Assembly: GCA_021464415.1 (NCBI GenBank)
Contig: CM038469.1
Coordinates: 21,905,901 to 21,969,900 of the forward strand
Length of the DNA: 64,000 nt
Direction of reading: 5' to 3'
Source of the DNA: Lonicera japonica
Taxonomy: Eukaryota; Streptophyta; Magnoliopsida; Dipsacales; Caprifoliaceae
The position numbers were made by a program, and so were the translations under genes. How positions within the stretch are numbered: position 1 is the stretch's first letter; each line of letters starts with the position of its first letter. This document shows, piece after piece, positions 26,225 through 35,170 of this stretch. The notes below the pieces were generated by a model. The model did no database searches. It was not told where the DNA came from and saw only the letters and a program-made list of their open reading frames with translations.

Positions 26225-27680
26225 CTAATCGAATGGCTAAATGGGTGTTTCTAATTTCAGAGTTCGACATTTCCTATGTGACTCAAAAGGCTGTCAAAGG
26301 GCAAATCATAGCTGACCACTTAGCGGGTAATCCTATTATTGACACCGACTTACAAGACTTTGGATTTCCTGACGAGGGTATCATGGAAATTACGAAAGAT
26401 GATGAATGGAAAATGTATTTCGACGGGGCTTGCAATCGAAATGGGAATGGAATCGGAATCCTGCTAATTTCTCCAGATCAAACCCATGCCCCTATGTCCT
26501 TCCGCTTGGAATTTCCTTGTACTAATAATATAGCGGAATACGAGGCTTGCATTGTCGGGTTAGAAATCGCTTTGCAGAGGGGGGTTCACAAGATTCAGGT
26601 ATTCGGAGACTCCGCTCTCATTATTCATCAGATCTTGAAAAAGTGGAAGATCAAAGAGGAAAAACTTGTTCCCTTCTTAGCCCAACTTGAAGAAACCTCT
26701 GAGAAATTCGACTGTATTGAATTCTTCTATATCCCGAGAACACAGAATAACTTTGCCGATGCTTTAGCTACACTGGCCTCAATGATTGAAATTCCGGGGG
26801 AGAAAGAAGAAATTCAGATTCAGATTCAGAAGCGGGTAAATCCGGTATTCTGCCTATCACTTGACGTTGAAAGAGGAAATGAGATCGATAAGAATGTCTG
26901 GTATTATGATATCTGGCAATTGCTCAAGCATGATGAATACCCGCCAAATATCGATAAAACCACTCGGGTTACACTTCGCCGACTCGCATCCCGGTTTATT
27001 ATATGTGCTGAAAAATTGTACCGAAGAAATGATGATGGCATACACCTTCAATGTCTTGATGAAGAAAAAGCCCGAGCGATGATGGAGCAAATTCATAGTG
27101 GGGAGTGTGGTCCACATATGAGTGGTCATACATTGGCACGTAAAATAGTGCGGCAAGGGTATTACTGGCTAACGATGCAAAAAGATTGTTTTGATTATGT
27201 CAAAGGGTGTCACCAATGCCAAATATACGCCAAGGCGCAGAAACTCCCACCAAAAGAGTTATATCCTCTGACATCTCCCTGGCCATTTTCCATCTGGGGT
27301 ATCGACATAATTGGCAAGATCTCGCCAAAAGGAAGCAACGGGCATGAATATATTCTGGTAGCCATTGATTATTTCACCAAGTGGGTAGAAGATGAGTCTT
27401 ACAAAGATTTGAATGCTCGAAAGGTAGCTCGATTCATCCGTCACAACATTATATGCCGATATGGGGTGCCACATGAGATTATATCCGATAATGGGACGCA
27501 TTTTGAGGGTGAAGCCAACGAAATCATGGAAGAATACGGCATCAAACGACACAAATCATCTCCGTATTGCCCGCAAACCAATGGGGCCGTTGAAGCAGCA
27601 AATAAGAATTTAAAGAACATCATTAGTAAGATGATCAGATCCGGCAGAGATTGGCCCGAAAAGCTCCCATATGCTCTTTG
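26215..27680 (+). pseudogene. pol: Second (archaeal-type) RNase H and integrase of element B
   Basis: The extra RNase H carries MYFDGACNRNGNG, AEYEACIVGLE, FGDSALI and NNFADALA, giving the D-E-D-D catalytic set. This second RNase H defines the Tat lineage. Integrase follows: an H-H-C-C zinc region (IHSGECGPHMSGH ... GCHQCQ), then catalytic D in WGIDIIGK, D in SDNGTHF, and E in NGAVEAANK with 34 residues between the last two. A lost G near 27680 (TTTGGGATATC here, TTTGGGGATATC in A) shifts the frame. Confidence 0.9.
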
Positions 27681-28142
27681 GGATATCGAACTACTGAGAG
27701 GGTTTCTACGGGGTCGACACCTTTCTCCCTTACATATGGAATGGAAGCAGTTTTACCAGTGGAAATGGAAATACCGTCTTTACGGGTTGTCTTGGAAAAC
27801 CAAGTCGCTGAAAGTGATTGGATAAAGGCGCGATATGAGGAATTGGCAATGATTGATGAAAACCGTCTGAGGGCTTCATATCAACATCAAGGGTATCAAA
27901 AACGTGTCGCCAAAGCCTTTAATAAAAAGATCCGAGACAGAAACATCATAGTTGGGGATTTAGTACTCAAAGAAATCCGTGAACCAGCCCGAGACCCTCG
28001 AGGAAAATTTTCACCAAAGTGGACAGGACCTTAGATCGTTACCAAAATCCTATCTGGGGGTGCCGTGCTTCTTACCGACATCGATGGCCAAGAGTTAAAC
28101 TTACCAGTCAACCTTGATCGATTAAATAAATACTACCAGTGA
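27651..28142 (+). pseudogene. pol: Integrase C-terminal region of element B
   Basis: This continues the integrase in a new frame (TTERVSTGSTPFSLTYGMEA) to FSPKWTGP, followed by a TAG at 28032-28034. Homologous reading continues past that stop to the natural end TGA at 28140-28142. The stop falls at the tyrosine of the usual WTGPY motif. It is probably a single-base nonsense change. Confidence 0.85.
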
Positions 28143-28461
28143 GATTGTAATCATGAACTACGAAGACCTGAGCCCCAAAAAAAAAAAAAAAATAAATAAA
28201 ATAAAATAAAAAAATAAAAATAAAAAATCTGGGGGGAAATGTAGGCAACCTGAAATCAGGCCCGGTCTATTCATTATAATAACATTCATCCATTGGAAAG
28301 CAAAGAGGGAGACAGAAAGAGATTTTCCATATATATAATCAAAGTCAGGTTACTATATACTTTTTCATGTCAACAACCTACCTACACCAAGCTCCTCCAT
28401 ACTTTTCGTACCTACATAAAGAAGCAGTGTAACAAAACCTAAACCTAAACACCTAAAACCA
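28143..28461. other. Post-pol spacer with A-rich run and purine tract
   Basis: No gene. An A-rich run (28177-28227) is followed by TCTGGGGGGAAATG near 28228-28241. This resembles a polypurine tract but lies 5.5 kb from the 3' LTR. It may be an internal second priming site or the fossil of an older LTR boundary. Confidence 0.5.
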
Positions 28462-29256
28462 TCATTCAGAAGCGGAGTACAAAATCCTCTCTCGGTCCAT
28501 AGTCTGATACGAAGCAAGCACAGTCTCCTCCGTCACCCGTGAATCCGCAAACCTAAACCACCTCATCATCATCGGCTCGTGCTCAATGGTCTGACGAACT
28601 TGACGCCAAACATGTAGTACAACGTCAGACCGGGTCACCTGGGTAATACCGAGCTCCCCTCCATGGAATCGACGAACAAAACGAGTGGACCACAAGCCTC
28701 GTAAAGTCGTCTCCAGCCTCGGGGTAATAGGCAGCGCAACTGAAGAAAAATCTCTCATGGGGAGTGGTATACTCAGAGGAAGGCCGAACTGTCTAGTCAA
28801 CCGACTGGGTATATAGAACGACGTCTCTCGTAGACCACGGAATCTGAGGTAGTTCTGCCCACCCATACTCATAATCATGGTCCTCATGTGCCACCATGGA
28901 ATATCCCAACGAATAGAAGAAGAGGACTCAGAAAAACGCACAGCCCAGTCGAAGGATGACAAACGATGGATCAGGGCATAGTCGGGGCGAAGAAAGAAGC
29001 GCCGGGAATCCCAGGGCAGTCGAATCCCCAAATACCGAAACCTCTCAGTAGCCCACATGTACAGCAGGTATGGGCTACCCCGAAAATGACTAAGTCGGCA
29101 CTGAACCACGGCATCCAGACCATTCAGTGTCTCCGCCAGTAAAATGGGAGTCACTAAATGGCCGCATCTAGCCTCAGACACAACCCGAATAATAAGAGGA
29201 TCAACCATAATCACATCATCAGTAACTAAAAGCATCTGCGAAAAAATAAAGATCAT
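28462..29256 (-). CDS. Antisense 264-residue ORF of element B, retrotransposon-associated
   Basis: This single open frame on the strand opposite to gag-pol ends MDRERILYSASE. The first codons may be intronic: an acceptor-like ttcgcag precedes the codon ATG LLVTDD at about 29234, so this may be the last exon of the upstream antisense gene. The middle contains MWATERFRYLGIRLPWDSRR and IRWDIPWWHMRT. From memory, the layout (LLAETLNGLD, then a tryptophan-rich block) resembles the DUF7745-type proteins found near plant mobile domains in retrotransposons, but no search was run. There is no signal peptide and no clear membrane segment. The intact frame, unlike the eroded neighbours, is notable. Confidence 0.6.
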   Translation of the reverse strand: MIFIFSQMLLVTDDVIMVDPLIIRVVSEARCGHLVTPILLAETLNGLDAVVQCRLSHFRGSPYLLYMWATERFRYLGIRLPWDSRRFFLRPDYALIHRLSSFDWAVRFSESSSSIRWDIPWWHMRTMIMSMGGQNYLRFRGLRETSFYIPSRLTRQFGLPLSIPLPMRDFSSVALPITPRLETTLRGLWSTRFVRRFHGGELGITQVTRSDVVLHVWRQVRQTIEHEPMMMRWFRFADSRVTEETVLASYQTMDRERILYSASE

Positions 29257-31426
29257 ACAGGCAGCAGTCCGACCTGAAAGGTAAGCAGGATCATCACCAT
29301 GCTGCAGGATTGCCTCCTCCCAACCGGGGGCGACCCACCATTGCCTCCTCCCAAAGGCACCTCCTCAGATCCCCCTTCGTCCTCCTCCTCCTCCTCCTCC
29401 TCCTCCACTTGCTGCGGCTCCTCATCCCTCCTCGCCATGGGGATCCTCATCGTCGGAATCCGCAATCCCCTTCGCCCTCCGGTTCGGCGCGGGAGCAGGC
29501 TGATGTGCGATCCGTTGTGAGATGTACAGCTGCCCCCGGATGAACAAAGGATCTCCCCCGATGGCAGCATACCTAGCATATATCGCTCTACCGCGCACGC
29601 CTCTCATCTCCCTCATCAGGTAGCGGTGCGCGAAGGTCCCATACTCTCCCTCAACCAGCAAACCCTCCATCGGGACGCCTCCCAAGAACGCCGTCCGCTC
29701 CTCTCCAGACAGCGTGCCCGGCCGCCTCATTGCCGCTGGAGGCCAGGGCCGGAACTCTGAATCCCAACCCGGGAGTGTGCTGCCGAAACACCACGCGGTC
29801 CCCCAGGTAGAAAGCTGCCCCGTACTCGTGCAGGAACAATCGCCTCGAACGAGCCGCCACCAACGCATCCGCATACCCCCACTGCTGCGTCACAAATGCG
29901 GGCCACGGGCTCCACTGCACCTGCCACATCAAATATGCGCTAATAAATAACTCAACTTTCTTTTTCAAATAATTTAAATCTCAGTTAAGTCAATATCATA
30001 CCGATCTAGCCGGAGGCCTGAGACGTCGCCCGCACTGACGTCCGGGGTCAGATACCGATATACCCCAACTATGTTCCCGCTGTAATACCGTCTAAAAAAC
30101 GGGAACTCATCTGCGAAGGTCGGGTGCAAATGGATCTGACCAATACCCTGATGGGTATGCGCAATAAACCACATCTGTTGCAGATTACCACAATTTTAAA
30201 AAAATTGTCAATTTTTATAATCATACGCTTTTCTACTAAAAAGACAATTGAAGTTCTTAATTTAAGTAATTTACCTCCCAAAGTGTAACCAGTCCACGGT
30301 GGTTGAGCTCCATATGCCGGCACACCAAATCCATCGACTCATACAGCACCGCCAGCACATATCCTCCCCAGGCGAATGTGTACAGCTAGTCGAAGAATCG
30401 CAGATAAGGCAGCCACCATAGCCGTAGGTTGTCGCCGCCTCGTGCGTAGAAGAAATCGTGTATCAATAGCAGTATGAAGCACCGAGACAGCTGTCGGACC
30501 TCCTGCCGTGTCATCGGTCCGTCCCCAAACCTCGCTCTCTCTCCGCCTCGATGTGATGAACCATCGCTGTGTGGGGAATCCCGTCTGCCACAATCCGACT
30601 CGGCCTCCAACCAAGCGCTGCGCCCATCCCATCTAGAGTAACTCGCAACCGAGGGTTGGGCGCCAGAGCCTCCCCTCCAAATGGCAGTCCCGTCAGCACG
30701 AACACGTCCTCCGGGGTCAGCGTCATCTCGCCCCAACTCCAGTGGAAGGTGTGCGTCGTGTCCCACCATCTCTCTCCCAATACTGTCGGCAGACTCACCG
30801 ATCGTTGGAACTCTCCGCCAGGCAGCACGTCGATGAATCGTCCAAAAGGGGTCGCGCTCAAATAGGCCCTCACCAGCGGGGGTAGCTGATCTCGTAGCTC
30901 CGGTGCAGCACGAGTGATACCACGGCAACGTCCACTCCTCTGACACAATCACGTGTTTTAAAATTTAGAACTCACTATTTTATACTAGATATTACGGATT
31001 TTGAAAATAAATTATGTTAAGTATATTGATTATGGCAAGTAATTATTAAATTTATCATATTTCATGCATATCATGGCATTGCATATTTTAAAATATCATA
31101 GCATCGAAATCAGAGTATACCCGAGTACGGCGACGGATCTCGTGTGCCGCAGGCTCCATCAGTAGCCACTCCCGTCCCTCTCCCGGCGATATCAAGGGCA
31201 CGTCACGATACATCGCTCGCTGTAGAGAGCCGTCTGCCCCCAGTGGCCCCTCCCAGGCCACCCCCTCCCAATCGTCGTGATGCCTCGCGCATACTAGTCG
31301 GCCGTCCATCATCGCCGTAATAGAGTCCATCTCATCACCGGGAAGTAGCTCCGGCGCCTCCCCGCCCTCAGGTGGGCCCCCCATCATCATGAACACAAAA
31401 ATCGATAGAAGCCTCGCCAATGCCAT
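29257..31426 (-). pseudogene. Antisense spliced gene resembling plant mobile domain proteins
   Basis: Four exons can be read on the minus strand: 31426-31121, 30939-30275, 30174-30002 and 29939 to about 29257. All have GT...AG introns, and the phase matches across each. Exon 2 has the plant mobile domain (PMD, MAIN/MAIL1-like) signature THTFHWSWGEMTLTPEDV then LTGLPFGGEAL, and later LRLWWLPYLRFFD. Exon 4 has VQWSPWPAFV and YLGDRVVFRQH, then an acidic glutamate run. Breaks: a frameshift near 30530, a TAG at 30386-30388, a frameshift near 29750, and another between the 29422 and 29253 frames. Host PMD proteins act in the nucleus in silencing and genome stability. A role in the element is inference. 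PMDs captured by transposons are established knowledge. Confidence 0.72.
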
Positions 31427-31534
31427 CGCTCACACTCATGTAAAAAACTCACAAAATATTTTTTGAAAATCAGATATTTATATGCTAGAGAGAGAGATTG
31501 CAAGAAGAAGTGATGAAATAGATCCAAACAGAGG

Positions 31535-31546
31535 CCTATTTATAGG
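31535..31546 (-). promoter_or_regulatory. Antisense promoter TATA core (CCTATAAATAGG)
   Basis: On the minus strand CCTATAAATAGG lies about 110 nt before the ATG of the antisense PMD-like gene at 31426. The same 11-base core is the LTR TATA box. A GA/CT-rich stretch follows it and GC-rich palindromes precede it, just as in the LTR. This looks like a dedicated antisense promoter sharing architecture with the LTR U3. Confidence 0.65.
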
Positions 31547-31559
31547 ATTTGGAGCCCAG

Positions 31560-31728
31560 CCGCAGGCTAGCCAACCGTACGGCTAGCCCCCAACCGTACG
31601 GTTGGCTGCCAGCCGTACGGCTGGGGGGTCAAACCCTGCGGCTACCCCCAGCCGCATGACCCTGCGGCTACCCCCAGCCGCATGACCCAGCCGCAGCCCG
31701 TGCAGCTACCCCGTGCGGTTACCCTCAT
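31560..31728. repeat. GC-rich palindrome cluster upstream of the antisense TATA box
   Basis: It contains the perfect palindromes CCAACCGTACGGTTGG (31590-31605) and CCAGCCGTACGGCTGG (31609-31624), differing by a matched pair of changes. A near-copy is at 31571-31586. Two copies of GCGGCTACCCCCAGCCGC, each able to pair GCGGCT with AGCCGC, follow. Similar text is found in the U3 of the solo LTR (9540-9695) and in both LTRs of B. Confidence 0.8.
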
Positions 31729-32577
31729 TTTTGACCAGTTTGGCCTAAAAAAAAAAAAAAAAAAAAAATTGAAGGGAAAAACAACAACGTTCTGAATCAA
31801 TCTTTTCCAACACAGGAAGACCAAGACTCACGCACACCCGCACGAGACGACTGATCAAAGCCCAAAGTCTAACACTCCAAAGTCTGTGGCGGAACCAAAA
31901 TTCAAAAGGATAGATCTATTGTCCGGAAGGCTCGAATCTGATTGATAAACAGGGAAGGTGTAAAAGAGGAATCGGGTACCAGAAAAAATTGAAAGAGTAG
32001 AAAAGGGCATAATCCCGTTGGTCCAAGAGAGAAAAAGTGAGAAAAACAGAAATAAAGAAAATCGACAGGGAGAGCCACACTAAGAGTGACAGCTGTGCCA
32101 AAAGGCGGAGGGCTACATCTTAGGTGAGTAAGGCTCCTGTTTTGGAAAAAGGCAAGAAAGAAGAAAAAAAAAAAAAGGGGCAAAGAAAGTCTGAAGGCCC
32201 AAAAATAAAAGGACCGGACAATCAAAAGAGGAGCAATAAGGGTATCGAAAAACAGAAAACGATACAGGACCAGCATCTTCACTGTAGAAAAAATCGCAGT
32301 GTAGCTTGAGGATGATTGCGAAATCCAAGCGAAGTTCTATCCCCACGACCAAAGAAAGGAAGACTGAGGGTAGAGAAAAGTCAGATCCCAAAATCCATGC
32401 ACAGCGGTTCCAATGTTTTAAGAAAAGTTGATTCAAAAATTCTGATTCCCAAATAAAGCCAAAGGTCAAAACTGAGAGGAGAAAGGAATGGAAAGAAAGA
32501 CACTCCAACTTGCGAAGCAGTTCTCTCTAGCATATTATTCTTAAATCAACAAAGCAGTGTCTAAATAACACTTACCG
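31729..32577. other. A-rich spacer of element B
   Basis: No gene is supported. It holds a 23-nt A run (31748-31769 region) and purine-rich text. Minus-strand frames here (for example 31902-32282) are low-complexity, phenylalanine-rich translations of A-rich DNA. Confidence 0.5.
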
Positions 32578-33420
32578 CACGTTCCCCAAGATGGGAATTT
32601 CCCGAATTCTTTAAGTAAGAATTCTTCGCGTTCCCCACGATGGGAATTTTATCCGTTTCCTTTTCCCCACGAAGGGAAATAACGACATCACGTGTTCCCC
32701 ACGAAGGGAATTTTCTCGGATTCTTCAGAGTTAGGAATTCTTCGCATTCCCCACGATGGGAATTTTTCCGAAACCCCTTTCCCCACGAAGGGAAATAACG
32801 ACATCACGTGTTCCCCACGAAGGGAATTTTCTCGGATTCCTCAGAGTTAGGAATTCTTCGCATTTTTCCGAAACCCCTTTCCCCACGAAGGGAAATAACG
32901 ACATCACGTGTTCCCCACGAAGGGAATTTTCTCGGATTCCTCAGAGTTAGGAGTTCTTCGCCATTCCCCATGGGAATTTTTCCGAAACCCCTTTCCCACG
33001 AAGGGAAATAACGACATCACGTGTTCCCCACGAAGGGAATTTTCTCGGATTCCTCAGAGTTAGGAGTTCTTCGCATTCCCCACGATGGGAATTTTTTCGA
33101 AACCCCTTTCCCCACGAAGGGAAATAACGACTCCATGTGTTCCCCACGAAGGAAATTTTCTCGGATTCCTCAGAGTTAGGAATTCTTCGCATTCCCCACG
33201 ATGGGAATTTCTTCCGATCCCCTTTCCCCACGAAGGGAAATAACCTTTACCGTGCATTCCCCATGAAGGGAATAATTTTATCCCCACACTCCCCACGATG
33301 GGAGTCTCCAAATTTTTCAAAAGATATTGATTTCTTCTTACTCCTGATCCCCATGAAGGGATATATCACAAAACCTAAAACACTCTTTCACTTTTCCCTA
33401 AGAAAGGGAAACCTTTGAAG
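32578..33420. repeat. Tandem array of ~116-bp units with about 21 short hairpins
   Basis: The phrase AACGACATCA recurs at 32681, 32797, 32897 and 33010, with variants at 33126 and 33242. Spacings are 116, 100, 113, 116 and 116. Each unit has three hairpins of the form TTCCC-CACGAW-GGGAA. Stem types differ in a paired way: ATTCCC/GGGAAT, TTTCCC/GGGAAA, ACTCCC/GGGAGT (33287-33304), and ATCCC/GGGAT (33347-33362). The last, at about 33391-33412, has a 7-bp stem TTTCCCT/AGGGAAA. The 100-bp unit lacks exactly one hairpin segment. ORFs across the array are repeat translations. Confidence 0.9.
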
Positions 33421-33727
33421 CACTTTTCCGATACGATCATATCGAAACTTGTCACATCAAGTCCTGCACACCGAGGGTGGTGTGCCGCTGAGGGTAACGC
33501 ACCACTGAGGGTAGACGGAAGAAAAGAGTGATGCATCGGGTCGCCTAGCCGAAAGGAAAGAAGCGGTCATGGATTGCATCGCCTGGAATGCAACGAGATC
33601 CATATGCCAGGAAAGGGTATATTCTGATTTAATTATCACCGCATTGAGATTCGCCCGAGAGTCGTGAATCGTTGTCTTCTTATCATCCCCGAATTCTTGT
33701 CAACAAGAATCCCGGGACGAGAGGGTC
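33421..33727 (+). other. Pre-LTR segment with hairpin and polypurine tract
   Basis: No gene. A hairpin ATTCTTGT-CA-ACAAGAAT lies at 33693-33710. It is followed directly by the purine-rich CGGGACGAGAGGG (33713-33725) just before the 3' LTR. The latter is the expected polypurine tract for plus-strand priming. Confidence 0.65.
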
Positions 33728-35165
33728 TGTGAACACCCCAATCCACGACTCTCGTGTGAACATTGGTTTTCTTAAAACAAGCATCTTGCATTTTTTGTGT
33801 TGAGTTGTCATGCATATAGAAGACCGATAGGAAAGACTCCATTTTCGGCCGCGTTGGGAGTCTGGTATAACCTTGGTGGCCTCTTCGCTTACTAGGACGG
33901 GGATCGACCTGTCGCAGCCCCCTGTCGCAGCCCCCTGTCGCACGACCTAGCCCCACGCCCTGCGGCTACCCCCTTGGTGGCCTCTTCGCTTACTAGGACG
34001 GGGATCGACCTGTCGCAGCCCCCTGTCGCACGACCTAGCCCCACGCCCTGCGGCTACCCCCTTGGTGGCCTCTTCGCTTACTAGGACGGGGATCGACCTG
34101 TCGGACGGTTGGCCCCCCTGTCGTACGGTTGGCCCCCCTGTCACACGCCCCTGTCGCAGCCCCCTGTCGCACGCCCCTGTCGCAGCCCCCTGTCGCACGA
34201 CCTAGCTGCACGCCCTGCGGCTACCCCCTGCGGTTGGCCTCTTTTGGGCATTTTTGGCGAGATTTTGCTATAAATAGGACCCTTGGGCTCTCATTTGGGG
34301 GATTAACACTCAATAGTGTTTTTAGAGAGTCATTTTAGATAAATTCTGAAAGAGAATTTCTAGAGAGAGAGAAGTTTTAGAGAGAGAAAGTCTAGAGAGA
34401 GAAAGTTTTAGAGAGAGAGAAGGAAGCAAGCAAGGCAACTAGGCGAGGCTGTTATTTCTTCTTCAGGCGTATCAGTTTCCAAAAGAAAGGAACAAGCAAG
34501 GCAACTAGGCGAGGCTCTTATTTCTTCTTCAGGCGCATCAGGTACGTCTTTCTACAACCATCCTTAATTTCAATACTGCATTTAAATTCGTTTTAATACA
34601 GAAAATTAGATAACTTGCAAAGAAGTTCACTGCTTTCAAATAAATCCTTTCTAAGTTTTACAAGAAAACTAAAATCCGTTTTGACACGTTTTCAAAATAA
34701 ACAAAAATACAAAAACAGTTTCCAAAAGAAAGGAACTACGAGACTCTGATTTCATTCTACGAATGAATACGTAGGCGCTCGCAAAGCTCGAGTCTGATTT
34801 CAAAATATTGTTTTAAACTAAATCTATCCGGAAAAGACTATTCTGAAAACCATTCGAACTACTTGCAAGATATCTAAAAATAGGAATTAGATACATGATC
34901 CATTAAGAGACCGAAAGGGCGAATTGGGTGCCTAACACCTTCCCAATTCGTAACGTAGTTCCCGAACCCTAGCAAAGTCAATTTTCAAATAAATCTCTGG
35001 TTTCAAACGTATGAAAGATAATTCGTTTTCGAATTGTCCTTCGTACGATCTTTTGTTTGTTTTCTCGTAAAACAAACTGGCGACTCTACAAAACACGTTT
35101 TCAAAATAAAACCGAGAACGAGGACCACCTCTTCTTCTCTCGGGTCGCGGGTCCGGATTCTCACA
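33728..35165 (+). repeat. 3' LTR of element B (1438 bp, expanded)
   Basis: Same ends as the 5' LTR and nearly the same sequence, but 228 bp longer. The extra length comes mainly from a three-copy repeat at 33871-34240. There are also a deletion of about 25 bp after the TATA region and small indels. It ends TCTCACA, directly followed by the CACAC duplication and the resumed coding sequence of element A. Confidence 0.92.
33871..34240 (+). repeat. Tandem expansion in the 3' LTR U3 of element B
   Basis: The segment starting CCTTGGTGGCCTCTTCGC occurs at 33871, 33972 and 34060 (spacings 101 and 88), each followed by CTGTCGCA-rich text. The 5' LTR has a single copy near 18943. The repeats lie just upstream of the TATA core and so multiply possible promoter elements. 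Confidence 0.85.
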
Positions 35166-35170
35166 CACAC

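Larger units (their letters stand above)
18803..35165 (+). mobile_element. Tat/Ogre-lineage LTR retrotransposon B (16.4 kb), nested in A
   Basis: A complete element has LTRs at both ends (18803-20012 and 33728-35165), a primer site, gag-pol, a long 3' region with antisense genes and a hairpin array, a purine tract, and a perfect 5-bp duplication CACAC (18798-18802 and 35166-35170). It sits inside the coding region of element A. Removing it and one CACAC restores continuous homology to its own sequence there. Domain order (gag, protease, RT, RNase H, second archaeal-type RNase H, integrase) and the size place it in the Tat/Ogre group. Several indels and a stop in pol mean this copy, as assembled, is not autonomous. 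Confidence 0.93.

Noticed and set aside
29299..29950. Plus-strand serine- and proline-rich frames
   Set aside because: They are shadows of the glutamate-rich and other exon 4 sequence of the antisense gene.
30569..30865. Plus-strand 98-codon frame
   Set aside because: It is the shadow of exon 2 of the antisense PMD-like gene, which has a domain signature and splice sites.
32756..33418. Overlapping frames on both strands with repeated peptides (for example SPRREITTSRVPHEGNF)
   Set aside because: They are translations of the 116-bp hairpin repeat. Open frames on both strands and in shifted units show repeat periodicity, not coding.
32578..33420. CRISPR-like array
   Set aside because: The spacers are themselves repeated, units are 116 bp, and the context is a plant retrotransposon.
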